Shown piece by piece: positions 35,761 to 44,171 of a DNA stretch of 64,000 nt. The DNA lies in contig NC_021017.1 of the NCBI RefSeq assembly GCF_000210075.1, forward strand, positions 5,827,428 through 5,891,427, read 5' to 3'. Numbering within the stretch: position 1 is the first letter of the stretch; the number at the start of each line of letters is the position of its first letter. Below the pieces are notes generated by a model, which did not search any database, was not told the origin of the DNA, and worked only from the letters and a program-made list of their open reading frames with translations. The position numbers were made by a program, and so were the translations under genes. Source of the stretch: Bacteroides xylanisolvens XB1A. Its GTDB lineage: Bacteria > Bacteroidota > Bacteroidia > Bacteroidales > Bacteroidaceae.

Positions 35761-37845
35761 TTATGATAGCTTTATTACCTGATAAACAGTACCTTTATAA
35801 GTATGCTTCGAAGGAATACCGCATTTTTGCAGCAATCTCCCGAAGTGGTATACTTTGTTATCAGACAATGACATACCGCTTTTCTTCTTCAGATAATTCA
35901 ATATTTCAACCGGAGTAAGAAATTCCCCTTCCTCTTTCGTTTGTGCAGTCTTGAAATACTGGTAAAACAATTGCAACATAGCCGGTGTCTGCTCAAACTC
36001 ACGGTTGTTTTCCGTCATAATCTGCTCATCCTCACTGTCAAACCAGTAGCGTTCGCCATGATGAATCTCGTGCATGGCTTGTGCATAAAGCTGTTCATAA
36101 TCTATCGGCTGTGTAGTGTCGATGTTTCCCGTCACTTCAATACAAATGAAACGGCGGCTTCCCGAAGGATCAGTCAGCAAATCCTTCTGATTGCTTGTGC
36201 CGATAAATGAAGCATACCGCTGCAATTCAAGTACCGAGCGACCGTGCGGTTTCCGTAGATTGACCACAGGCTTTTGAAGAATATGTTTCAGAAATCCTTG
36301 TTGTGGCAGCGTTATCTGGTCAAACTCATCGATATTGATGAGCGCAAACCGATTCAGATACAGTTCTGCATCCCGTTTATGGCTGAAATCAATGCTGTCT
36401 GTATAGTAAGCGCGAAGCGCAGGCGGAATCATTTCACGGCAGAAAGTTGATTTATGAGTTCCCTGTCGGCCCACTAATATGGGCGACGTATTGTTTGCGT
36501 GCATTTTATCTACCCCTCTCCAATGTGAAACCATATTCAGGAACCAACGGTGGAAAAGCAATTCCCAATGCGGATTTTTGCAAGGAACCCTGTTTGCCAA
36601 AGCATGAATACGGTCTTTGCCGTCCCAATGAGGCAGATGAAACAGGAACTCTTCCAACGGATTGTAGATTGGCACACGGTTGGAATGTAAGTATCGGTCT
36701 ATGTCCCTGTCCCATACGCCAATACCTTCGGATTGGGCATCAAGCATGATGCTGTTTTGTGCCCGTTTGTCAATAGGATGAAAATAAAACTGAAACGAGA
36801 AACGCTCCCGGTATTCCACTTCCCCGATCTGCGTATTATAACGGAACTCATAACGGCGATTCATAAATTCGTCCATCTGCAGGCTAAGGCGTTGCTCTTT
36901 AGTCAGGCAGCTGCCTTTGGGCACTCCCTTACATTCCTTATATACGTTTCTTATCATTTCGCGTATCAGCATCGGATTTTTTCTTTTGTAATAACGCATG
37001 ATGGTTCGTCGGGTTACCTCCTCTTCCGGGATGCCGGAGTAGTAACAATTTTCGGCAAGCGGGACTACTAACGTTTGCAAATCATGATCGTTCCGGTGCC
37101 AGTCTGTTTCCATTTCTTCGAATGTCTTCCGCAATGCCGCTTCATAAAGCAATGCTACTGTATCTTCCGTGTCATACCCCGGCAGTGCTCGATTCAGTGG
37201 AGATGCTTCAGTGCTCGATTTCTCATGATAAGTCATCTCGCCGGGCATACCGATGGGTTGTGAAAGATAGAAGGGGACAGGGGTGGGACGATAAATCAAG
37301 TCCGGATCATAACTAAGACGTGAGAATTGTTCCAGTTTCGGCTCTTTTAATAGAATGTTGAAGGGAAGTTGAGGCTGATAACATTTAATGGCGAGCCGGT
37401 AAGCATGTGCCTGAAACACTTCGGCTTCTTCCGTTGTTTGCGGTAAAGTGCCGTCCGGACGGGTGAAGCAAGTCCATATCTTGACGCTTTTACCACTTGC
37501 ACCCATAAAAGCCAGCATTGTTTGGGGAAGTTCGGCTGCCTTTTGTTTCACGATTCCCACTTCTGTCTTTCCGGCTAGCGGGCCGATGGTCAGTTCTACA
37601 ATGCCATTGTAGGTTTTCATTCGTTTCACTCCGTTCACTCGCCCGAAGGCTGCTGCGGGAATCACTCGTGGTAGTTTGTTGGCGAGGGAACAAGGCTCGT
37701 CGGGTAGAACAAAATGCAGGGCCTGACGTAATCCGGTTACCGGGCGGAGCTTGGTTTCTTTTTTCATTTTTTCTATCAGCAGGTCGATGTCTGTCACGCT
37801 TAGTGCCTCCGTATCTCCGTTTTCCCTGATTTGTGTAATCTTCAT
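35761..37845 (-). CDS. VapE/VirE-like primase-helicase (BT4734-type)
   Basis: A 694-aa protein. The N-terminal part (to about residue 200) resembles the BT4734/VirE_N domain; the C-terminal part is a VapE-like P-loop ATPase with Walker A GRQGTHKST and Walker B ALINIDEFDQI, plus SGSRRFICIEV as a likely sensor. Such proteins replicate or regulate phage satellites and islands. ATG 37845 (MKITQIREN) is chosen because a full promoter lies at 37893-37924; an upstream frame start at 37923 would lie within its -33 element. It is enclosed by terminal inverted repeats and read divergently from a small gene. Confidence 0.85.
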   Translation of the reverse strand: MKITQIRENGDTEALSVTDIDLLIEKMKKETKLRPVTGLRQALHFVLPDEPCSLANKLPRVIPAAAFGRVNGVKRMKTYNGIVELTIGPLAGKTEVGIVKQKAAELPQTMLAFMGASGKSVKIWTCFTRPDGTLPQTTEEAEVFQAHAYRLAIKCYQPQLPFNILLKEPKLEQFSRLSYDPDLIYRPTPVPFYLSQPIGMPGEMTYHEKSSTEASPLNRALPGYDTEDTVALLYEAALRKTFEEMETDWHRNDHDLQTLVVPLAENCYYSGIPEEEVTRRTIMRYYKRKNPMLIREMIRNVYKECKGVPKGSCLTKEQRLSLQMDEFMNRRYEFRYNTQIGEVEYRERFSFQFYFHPIDKRAQNSIMLDAQSEGIGVWDRDIDRYLHSNRVPIYNPLEEFLFHLPHWDGKDRIHALANRVPCKNPHWELLFHRWFLNMVSHWRGVDKMHANNTSPILVGRQGTHKSTFCREMIPPALRAYYTDSIDFSHKRDAELYLNRFALINIDEFDQITLPQQGFLKHILQKPVVNLRKPHGRSVLELQRYASFIGTSNQKDLLTDPSGSRRFICIEVTGNIDTTQPIDYEQLYAQAMHEIHHGERYWFDSEDEQIMTENNREFEQTPAMLQLFYQYFKTAQTKEEGEFLTPVEILNYLKKKSGMSLSDNKVYHFGRLLQKCGIPSKHTYKGTVYQVIKLS

Positions 37846-37892
37846 TTTTCTTCTCTTGATATTTAATGAGAGTAAGTGTTTGTTATTGGTTT

Positions 37893-37924
37893 CAAAGGTA
37901 CGGATAAGGTACTTGTAAAACAAA
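37893..37924 (-). promoter_or_regulatory. Promoter of the vapE-like gene
   Basis: On the minus strand TACCTTTG (37893-37900) is preceded by TTTG (37921-37924) at 20 bp, a full consensus match. It fixes the gene start downstream, at 37845. Confidence 0.75.
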
Positions 37925-38087
37925 CTATTTGCGCTTTATCGCGATAAAGAATGTGCTTTCTTGTTATACTCTATTCAAGAAGGCGGACTTGAAACATTAA
38001 CAAGTAAGTAAAGATATGCTCGCCACTGTGTATTGTTGCATAAAGACACCGTTATTCTTACGTTAACTTACCGGTATTGGTAGTTCG

Positions 38088-38165
38088 CCACGGCCGTGAC
38101 GAGATCTTCCCACGGCCGTGGTAGGAATTCGTCACGGCTGTGGAAAGAAGTCACCACGGTCGTGG
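38088..38165. repeat. Four palindromes at exact 22-bp spacing
   Basis: Copies of CCACGGCCGTGG or one-to-two-base variants begin at 38088, 38110, 38132 and 38154. Each is a near-perfect 12-bp palindrome (copy 2 perfect), and 10 bp of unrelated sequence separates them. The period of about two helical turns suggests cooperative protein binding, as in iterons or operators. Confidence 0.85.
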
Positions 38166-38183
38166 GAAGGTGAAGATACCGGC

Positions 38184-38247
38184 ACTTTAGCCGAACAATA
38201 CTGTTACTTTAGCCGAACAATACTTGCTTCTTTAGTGAAAGATACCA
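38184..38247 (+). repeat. Direct repeats with 22-bp spacing
   Basis: ACTTTAGCCGAACAATACT occurs identically at 38184-38202 and 38206-38224. A third, diverged copy (CTTTAG then GATACC) begins at 38230. The same spacing as the adjacent palindromes suggests one composite control or origin-like region. Confidence 0.8.
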
Positions 38248-38399
38248 GATGCGCAGTATTCATTTAACGGGGGCGACATTCGCTTCGTAGCGAGTTTGTA
38301 TTTCTTATATGCTATTTGCTAATATTGAACTACCTCTCTTTCAATACAGAACTTCCTGTATTTATTTCCGTATTTCCACTTTGTTTCGAAAAAAAAGCA

Positions 38400-38407
38400 T
38401 ATCTTTG
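38400..38407 (+). promoter_or_regulatory. -7 box reading toward the small HTH gene
   Basis: TATCTTTG matches TAnnTTTG; TTTG (38380-38383) is 16 bp upstream, shorter than usual. A transcript from here would carry a leader of about 430 nt, including a small hairpin (38422-38438, arms TTCACCA/TGGTGAA) and the large inverted repeat. Confidence 0.45.
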
Positions 38408-38481
38408 TCATACGCTTTCTGTTCACCAGTGTGGTGAAACAGGTAAGAAGCGTTATTTATTTTGAAATAGGAATATTATTG

Positions 38482-38671
38482 CATTATCCCCCTCCTCTGA
38501 AATCTAGCAAGTTTCTTTTCCAAAGAGGGGTGATTCAACAGATATTCCACGTGAACGGTCGTATGTCAACATATCGATGAAAGATGTGTTATATATAAAC
38601 GATTAGCGTGGATGTCTGTTGTTATCATTATCTTTTGGAAAGGTTTTGCTAGGCCTCAGAGGTGGATAATG
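38482..38671. repeat. Large imperfect inverted repeat (about 70-bp arms)
   Basis: The arm 38482-38551 aligns with the reverse complement of 38607-38671 with small gaps; shared blocks include CATTATCC, CTAGCAA, TTCCAAA, CAACAGA and TCCACG. A 55-bp segment separates the arms. The RNA would fold into a long hairpin, or the arms may be a protein-binding or recombination site. Confidence 0.65.
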
Positions 38672-38841
38672 ATTCAACAGCATTCACGCTTTTATTGTAC
38701 CCGGTTGGTTTCATGATCCTTATAAATCCCCAACCCCAATCTCCTGTCCGCCCGGAATACAAAAAGCGCGAATGTTTGTTGAATCAACATTAACAGAGCA
38801 CTATTTATTCCTTGTTGTATAACAAATTAAAAACAAACACT

Positions 38842-39276
38842 ATGTCACAATGGATTAGCATAGAAGCGGCAGCCGAGAAATACCGACTCGAAAAAGAGTA
38901 TATCTGGCTTTGGGTGGAAATGAAAAAAATCACAGTGTCTTATGAGAACGATACAGTTTCCATAGATGATGATAGTATTCAGCAATTCATAAAACGGACT
39001 AAGCTGGGAATTACGTCTGAATATATCGATGAGTTAGAGCAACTTTGCATGGAAAAAAACAAAACCAGCAGATTGTATGCTTCACTTTTGAATATGCGGG
39101 ATCAGGAATTAATGGCAATTAGAGGACAAAGTTCGCGACTGGACGGTTTATGGAAAATGGTGGAGGAACAATACGAAAGACTGCGCTCCTTCGAGAAGAA
39201 TTCTATGTCGGACAACGCTATTTGTAGCAACTGCTGGATCAGAAAGATATGTAGGAGATTGAAACGAATTCTATAA
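38842..39276 (+). CDS. Small predicted DNA-binding protein
   Basis: A 144-aa protein of unknown family. MSQWISIEAAAEKYRLEKEYIWLWVEMKKITVSYENDTVSIDDDSI has the outline of an excisionase-like winged helix; a helical or coiled segment follows (LEQLCMEKNKTSRLYASLL) and the C-terminus is basic with CSNCWIRKICRRLKRIL. ATG 38842 is a better start than the TTG at 38812. It lies divergently from the vapE-like gene, within the same inverted-repeat-bounded block, and is a candidate for binding its repeats. Confidence 0.65.
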   Translation: MSQWISIEAAAEKYRLEKEYIWLWVEMKKITVSYENDTVSIDDDSIQQFIKRTKLGITSEYIDELEQLCMEKNKTSRLYASLLNMRDQELMAIRGQSSRLDGLWKMVEEQYERLRSFEKNSMSDNAICSNCWIRKICRRLKRIL

Positions 39277-39306
39277 TTCTGCCGTGAATTTAATCTATTA
39301 AATAAC

Positions 39307-39422
39307 AGGCTGACAATAAAAGTACGATCTTTTTATTGTCAGCCTATTGTCATAGCTTATTGTCAGGGTGTAATGAGTTGCTAGTCACCGTATTATCCAG
39401 CGAAAACTCCTGCTGACAATAA
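39307..39422 (-). repeat. Right 116-bp terminal inverted repeat of the VapE module
   Basis: Inverted partner of 35633-35748, with the same length and ungapped alignment. Its inner end carries a 15-bp hairpin (39307-39321 with 39331-39345) that starts 30 bp after the small gene and may terminate it. The outermost bases on this side are TGACAATAA (39414-39422). No obvious target duplication is seen outside. Confidence 0.8.
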
Positions 39423-39453
39423 GAACTCTTCAATTTATATGTAAACCTAAAAC

Positions 39454-39654
39454 CTATGAAACTTTTCTGTTATTAATTACACGCATGGCCGCAGTATAGT
39501 ATTCGCAAGGAACAGAAATCAAAATACTGTTTAAACCATTGTCTTTCATTGAAACCTGAATATAGGCTGCATTCAATAGACTTTTTACGCTGGTTACCTC
39601 CCAAGGACTACCAGCAAAAACTTTGACTTGAGAAATCTTTCTACTTGTAATCAT
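39454..39654 (-). CDS. DUF2007-like small protein
   Basis: A 66-aa protein with the DUF2007 pattern KVFAGSPWEVTSVKSLLNAAYI, then SVPCEYYTAAMRVI. It is a diverged relative of the protein at 11353-11586, sharing GSPWE and the spacing to the second block. Its function is unknown. A -7 box TATCTTTG is on the minus strand at 39688-39695. It sits just outside the VapE module. Confidence 0.7.
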   Translation of the reverse strand: MITSRKISQVKVFAGSPWEVTSVKSLLNAAYIQVSMKDNGLNSILISVPCEYYTAAMRVINNRKVS

Positions 39655-39687
39655 GATCTTTATAGTGTGTTTTTGTTTTTACTGCGA

Positions 39688-39695
39688 CAAAGATA
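39688..39695 (-). promoter_or_regulatory. -7 box before the second DUF2007 gene
   Basis: The minus strand reads TATCTTTG, 33 bp upstream of the start codon at 39654. No clear -33 element. Confidence 0.5.
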
Positions 39696-39805
39696 AGAGA
39701 GAAAAGCAACATAGAGGTGTAATATTGTTTCATATATAGTATACAAATGATTCATTGAATCAGGATTTGTATTAATTGACCAGTTTGTAGTATGATTCAC
39801 ATAAG

Positions 39806-39847
39806 AAATCCTCCTTCGGTTGCCAAAAGACAAGTGAAGGAGGATTT
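39806..39847. terminator. Terminator after the acyl-CoA synthetase gene
   Basis: AAATCCTCCTTC (39806-39817) pairs exactly with GAAGGAGGATTT (39836-39847). It stands 25 bp beyond the minus-strand stop of the synthetase gene, where transcription of the proC unit should end. Confidence 0.7.
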
Positions 39848-39872
39848 TATCGATAAATAGGTGCTTTTTTAC

Positions 39873-41528
39873 TTATTTCTTATCGTTTTCGCGAATCTCC
39901 ACCCGGCGGATCTTGCCGCTGATTGTCTTAGGTAGCTCTTCTACGAACTCGATGACACGCGGATATTTATAAGGAGCAGTCACTTTCTTCACATGATTCT
40001 GTAATTCCTTAATCAGTTCTTCTCCGGCACGTGCTTTATAGTCTTTGGATAGAACAATCGTAGCTTTTACTACCTGACCGCGAATCTCATCGGGTACTCC
40101 GGTAATAGCACATTCCACAACAGCCGGATGAGTCATCAACGCACTTTCCACTTCGAATGGGCCGATGCGGTAACCGGAACTCTTGATTACGTCGTCTGCA
40201 CGACCGACAAACCAAAGGTAGCCGTCCTCGTCTTTCCAGGCAACATCGCCGGTGTAATAAATACCATCGTGCCAAGCTTCATGAGTGCGTTCCGCATCCC
40301 GGTAGTATTCTTTGAAAAGTCCGAGAGGTTTACCTTTGCTGGTGCGGATTACAATTTGTCCTTGCTCACCCGCTTCAACAGAGCGGCCTTCATGGTCGAT
40401 CAAGTCTACATCATATTGAGGATTCGGAAGCCCCATGCTTCCCGGTTTCGGTTCCATCCAAGGCATGGTGGCGATGGTAAGGGTTGTTTCTGTTTGTCCG
40501 AAACCTTCCATCAGTTTGATACCCGTCAGTTTCTTGAAAGTTTCAAATACGGCGGGGTTCAATGCTTCTCCGGCAATGGTGCAGTATTTTAGTGAAGATA
40601 AGTCGAACTTTGTCAGGTCTTCGTGAATCAAGAACCGGAAGATGGTAGGAGGCGCACAGAGAGAGGTGACATGGTATTCCTGGATTTTTTCCAGAATAGC
40701 TGCCGGGGTAAACTTCTCGTGGTCGTAGACGAAGATATTGGCTCCGGCAATCCATTGTCCGTAGAGTTTTCCCCATACCGCTTTTCCCCAGCCGGTATCG
40801 GCAATGGTGAGGTGAAGACTGTTCTCGTCCAGGTTGTGCCAAAAACTACCGGTAACGATATGACCTAACGGATAAGTAAAGTCATGTGCCACCATCTTAG
40901 GTTCGCCGGTAGTGCCGGAGGTAAAATACATCAGAGAGATGTCATCATTAGTATTCGCATGGCGCGGACGTACAAATGGAGCAGCATTTTCGATACCCTG
41001 ATGGAAATCTTCGAAGCCTTCCGGGATTTCCGGACCGACACTGACTAACTTTTCAACCGTGGGACATTCGGGAAGAGCATCTTTGATATGTTGCAGGATG
41101 ATTCCTTCGCCGGCAGCTACGATCATTTTGATGTCGGCAGCGTTGCAGCGATAGATAATATCCTTCTTGGTCAGCAAGTGAGTAGCCGGAATAACGGTTG
41201 CTCCTAGTTTGTGAAGAGCGATGGTGCTATACCAGAACTCATAACGGCGTTTCAGAATCAGCATCACCATGTCGCCACGGCCGATACCCAGGCTCTGGAA
41301 GTAAGAGGCGGTCATGTCCGTAGAGCGTTTCATGTCGGCAAATGAGAATTGGCGACTTTCGCCTTTGTCATTTGTCCAGAGTAAAGCGTTCTTGTCAGGT
41401 TGTTCGGCAGCCCAGGCGTCTACTACGTCATAGCCGAAGTTGAAATTCTCCGGGACGTTTATTTTCAAGTTTTTGATAAAATCCTCTTGTGAACTGAAAG
41501 AGGTCTGTGATAAAAATCTTTCTACCAT
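39873..41528 (-). CDS. AMP-forming acyl-CoA synthetase
   Basis: A 551-aa ANL-family enzyme that activates a carboxylic acid with ATP and joins it to CoA. Motifs include the P-loop YFTSGTTGEPKMVAHDF, GFGQTETTLT, YYTGDVAWKDEDGYLWFVGRADD (split here by function) and the catalytic lysine in KTISGKIRR near the C-terminus. The sequence is closer to medium-chain (ACSM-like) synthetases than to acetate-specific ones, so substrate is uncertain. It follows the XRE-cupin gene by 7 bp and is probably controlled by it. Confidence 0.87.
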   Translation of the reverse strand: MVERFLSQTSFSSQEDFIKNLKINVPENFNFGYDVVDAWAAEQPDKNALLWTNDKGESRQFSFADMKRSTDMTASYFQSLGIGRGDMVMLILKRRYEFWYSTIALHKLGATVIPATHLLTKKDIIYRCNAADIKMIVAAGEGIILQHIKDALPECPTVEKLVSVGPEIPEGFEDFHQGIENAAPFVRPRHANTNDDISLMYFTSGTTGEPKMVAHDFTYPLGHIVTGSFWHNLDENSLHLTIADTGWGKAVWGKLYGQWIAGANIFVYDHEKFTPAAILEKIQEYHVTSLCAPPTIFRFLIHEDLTKFDLSSLKYCTIAGEALNPAVFETFKKLTGIKLMEGFGQTETTLTIATMPWMEPKPGSMGLPNPQYDVDLIDHEGRSVEAGEQGQIVIRTSKGKPLGLFKEYYRDAERTHEAWHDGIYYTGDVAWKDEDGYLWFVGRADDVIKSSGYRIGPFEVESALMTHPAVVECAITGVPDEIRGQVVKATIVLSKDYKARAGEELIKELQNHVKKVTAPYKYPRVIEFVEELPKTISGKIRRVEIRENDKK

Positions 41529-41535
41529 GATGTTA

Positions 41536-42090
41536 TTACATAATTACTGCCAGAAAACGTACTGTTTTGCCATCGAGCGCTTTCATGCCATGTGGAAGTT
41601 TAGAGTTAAAATAGATACTGTCGCCTTGGTTGAGGATGATTTCTTTGCCTTCGATGTTGATAAGCATACGTCCTTCGATGACAAGGTTGAATTCTTGTCC
41701 GTTATGTTGGTTATAATGGATGGGTTCGTCGTTTGCTTTCGGTTCAACGGTGACGATGAACGGATCGGCGGTACGGTTCATGAATCCTGAAGCCAGTGAT
41801 TGGTATTTATAAGCTTTGGTACGTTCGATGCTGACTCCTTTGCCGGCACGGGTCACGAAGTAACTGCTCATTTTAGGCTCTTCGCCAAACATCAGGGCGT
41901 CGAGAGCTATATTATACGTGCGGGCTATCTTTTGTAACATGCTGACAGAGATATCGTAGTCTCCGGTTTCTGCAAGTCGGTATTCTTCGGCAGAGATGTC
42001 GCTGTCGCGGGCGATATCCTCTGCGGTCAGTTCCAGTACATCACGTAATCCGCGGAGGCGTTCTGCGATCTGTTTAATTTGTTCATTCAT
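41536..42090 (-). CDS. XRE-family regulator with cupin domain
   Basis: A 184-aa transcription factor. Residues about 8-65 form a helix-turn-helix (LRGLRDVLELTAEDIARDSDISAEEYRLAETG), and the C-terminal part is a cupin with HNGQEFNLVIEGRMLINIEG and LPHGMKALDGKTVRFLAV, likely binding a small ligand. It precedes the acyl-CoA synthetase gene by 7 bp and follows proC by 40 bp, so it may regulate the synthetase according to an acid or its CoA ester. Confidence 0.88.
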   Translation of the reverse strand: MNEQIKQIAERLRGLRDVLELTAEDIARDSDISAEEYRLAETGDYDISVSMLQKIARTYNIALDALMFGEEPKMSSYFVTRAGKGVSIERTKAYKYQSLASGFMNRTADPFIVTVEPKANDEPIHYNQHNGQEFNLVIEGRMLINIEGKEIILNQGDSIYFNSKLPHGMKALDGKTVRFLAVIM

Positions 42091-42130
42091 ACAAGTGGTT
42101 CGTATTTTTATGATTAATAATTCTATGGTA

Positions 42131-42904
42131 TTATTTGGAGGCTTTCATGGCTTTGATGATAGCGGAGGTGAATCCGTTGTGCTCCAGTTCATTGATCCCC
42201 TTGATCGTGATTCCGCCCGGAGTGGTAACCTTGTCGATTTCTACGCTGGGGTGGGTGTCATTGTTCTGAATCAGTGCGGCTGCTCCTTTTAAGGATTGTG
42301 CTATCATCTGCATGGCATCTTTGGGACGAAGGCCCATTTCGATTCCGGCTTGCATGGCTGCCTGAACGTATTTCAATACGTAAGCGATACCGCAGGAGGT
42401 CAATGCGGTGGCTGCCGCTATTTTATCTTCGGGAATAAGCATCACGGTTCCCATCTCGCTGAACAACCGGAGGATGAATTTGTCTTGTTCATCGTTCGTA
42501 TTGCGGGCGGCAACAAGCGTCATACTTTCCAGTTCGCTGATAGCGGTGTTCGGAATCAGGCGGAACATGGCCATTTCCGGTGCTACGACATAATGAGCCA
42601 GTTCTTCAAAACTGATGCCGGCAGCTACGGAGATGAGTATCTGTTTGCTTTTTAGTTTCAATTCGCGCATCACCGGTTCCATAAACCACGGTTTGACAGC
42701 AAGGATGACAATATCTGCTCCTGTGGCAGCTTCCACATTGCTGTTGGTGATAGAGATACCCGGAAATTCCTTTTTCAGTTTCTCTAGTTTTCCGGCACTC
42801 GGATTGGACACAATGATGTCCGAATCGTCTATCAGACTTCCTTTTGCCAGGCCACGGGCTATTGAGCCGCCCATGTTTCCTGCACCGATAATGGCTATTT
42901 TCAT
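42131..42904 (-). CDS. proC: Pyrroline-5-carboxylate reductase
   Basis: Final step of proline synthesis, reducing pyrroline-5-carboxylate with NAD(P)H. The 257-aa protein opens with the Rossmann motif IAIIGAGNMGGSIARGL and has VILAVKPWFMEPV plus the C-terminal signature LTSCGIAYVLKYVQAAMQAG and TPGGITIKGINEL. A full consensus promoter (42935-42965) and the argD terminator upstream show that it starts a unit separate from the arg operon. Confidence 0.95.
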   Translation of the reverse strand: MKIAIIGAGNMGGSIARGLAKGSLIDDSDIIVSNPSAGKLEKLKKEFPGISITNSNVEAATGADIVILAVKPWFMEPVMRELKLKSKQILISVAAGISFEELAHYVVAPEMAMFRLIPNTAISELESMTLVAARNTNDEQDKFILRLFSEMGTVMLIPEDKIAAATALTSCGIAYVLKYVQAAMQAGIEMGLRPKDAMQMIAQSLKGAAALIQNNDTHPSVEIDKVTTPGGITIKGINELEHNGFTSAIIKAMKASK

Positions 42905-42934
42905 ATACGCTTATTTTTAATGAGTTGTTAAAGG

Positions 42935-42965
42935 CAAAGGTAACAGTTAATTACGAAAAAACAAA
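42935..42965 (-). promoter_or_regulatory. Promoter of proC
   Basis: On the minus strand TACCTTTG (42935-42942) is preceded by TTTG (42962-42965) with 19 bp between, a full consensus match, 30 bp from the start codon. Confidence 0.75.
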
Positions 42966-43009
42966 AAGCAGCCGGAATAAGAAATAAATTTCTAATAAAG
43001 GCTGCTTTT
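42964..43009 (-). terminator. Terminator of the arg operon
   Basis: AAAAGCAGCC (42964-42973) pairs exactly with GGCTGCTTTT (43000-43009). On the minus strand the stem is followed by TTTTTGTTTTTT. It starts 32 bp after the argD stop codon. Confidence 0.8.
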
Positions 43010-43040
43010 ATCGTTGGCTGTTTATTAATCAAATGAGCGA

Positions 43041-44162
43041 TTAGAGTACTTTCTTGAACCGGGCAAGGAAGTCTTCTGCTTCCTCCATAGTAAGACAGAG
43101 AGGAGGTAACAGGCGAAGTACATTCGTACCGCTTGCTCCGGTAAATACATGCTCGTCATAGATGAGGCGGCTGCGTAGTTCTTTGATGGGCTCTTCGAAT
43201 TCGAGTCCGATCATGAGTCCGCGTCCGCGTACCTCTTTTATTTGCGGGAATTTCTTCAGTTCTTCCAGTAAGTAGTTACCTACTACCTTTGCGTTTTCTA
43301 TCAGATTTTCTTGCTCAATGACGTCCATCACAGCGAGTGCTGCCGAGCATGCCAGATGGTTTCCGCCAAAGGTAGTTCCCAATTGACCATATACCGGTTT
43401 AAACATCGGGCTGATCAGGACACCTGCCATCGGGAAACCGTTGCCGATACCTTTGGCTACAGTGATGAGGTCCGGCTTGATGTCATTATATTGATGGGCG
43501 AAGAATTTACCGCTACGCCCGTATCCGCTTTGAATTTCATCGAGAATCAGGATCGTTCCTGTCTCGCTGCAAGCTTTGCGGAGTTCCTGCATAAATTCGG
43601 TGGTCGGTATCTTGATACCGCCTACCCCTTGTATTCCTTCAATGATAACAGCGCATGTGTCTCCCTTAGACAATTCCTGTTTCATCGCTTCCATATCGTT
43701 GAGCGGGAGATAGGTGACATGACCGTTATTGTTGATAGGGGCGATAATGGAAGGATTGTGAGTCGCTTCTACCGCAAGAGATGTCCGTCCGTGAAACGCC
43801 TTATTGAAAGATACGATTTTGGTACGTCCGTTATAGAAGGAAGCCAGCTTCAAAGCGTTTTCGTTCGCTTCGGCTCCACTGTTAATCAGGAACAGGTTGT
43901 AGTCTTCGTAACCGGAAATCTTGCCCAGTCGTTCGGCTACCTCTTGTTGGAGCTTGTTGATGACAGAGTTTGAGTAGAAACCAAGTTTAGCCACCTGGTT
44001 ACTGATCATTGCTGTATAGTGAGGATGTGCATGTCCGATAGAGATAACGGCATGACCTCCGTAGAGATCCAGATATTCCGTTCCGTTCTCATCCCATACC
44101 TTGCAACCGTCGCCCTTGACAATGTTGATGTTATATAAAGGATATACGTCGAATAATTTCAT
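43041..44162 (-). CDS. argD: Succinylornithine/acetylornithine aminotransferase
   Basis: PLP enzyme that makes N-acylornithine from the N-acylglutamate semialdehyde. The 373-aa protein has INSGAEANENALKLA, the metal/PLP block LILDEIQSGYGRSGKF and the PLP lysine in VAKGIGNGFPMAG, and TTFGGNHLACSAALA. Because the downstream carbamoyltransferase in this genome is succinyl-specific, N-succinylornithine is the likely product here. It is the last arg-operon gene and is separated from argC by the four-helix-bundle element. Confidence 0.93.
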   Translation of the reverse strand: MKLFDVYPLYNINIVKGDGCKVWDENGTEYLDLYGGHAVISIGHAHPHYTAMISNQVAKLGFYSNSVINKLQQEVAERLGKISGYEDYNLFLINSGAEANENALKLASFYNGRTKIVSFNKAFHGRTSLAVEATHNPSIIAPINNNGHVTYLPLNDMEAMKQELSKGDTCAVIIEGIQGVGGIKIPTTEFMQELRKACSETGTILILDEIQSGYGRSGKFFAHQYNDIKPDLITVAKGIGNGFPMAGVLISPMFKPVYGQLGTTFGGNHLACSAALAVMDVIEQENLIENAKVVGNYLLEELKKFPQIKEVRGRGLMIGLEFEEPIKELRSRLIYDEHVFTGASGTNVLRLLPPLCLTMEEAEDFLARFKKVL

Positions 44163-44171
44163 AATAATTAA

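Noticed and set aside
38088..38165. CRISPR array
   Set aside because: The 12-bp palindromes with 10-bp spacers are far too short for CRISPR repeats and spacers, and no cas gene is nearby.
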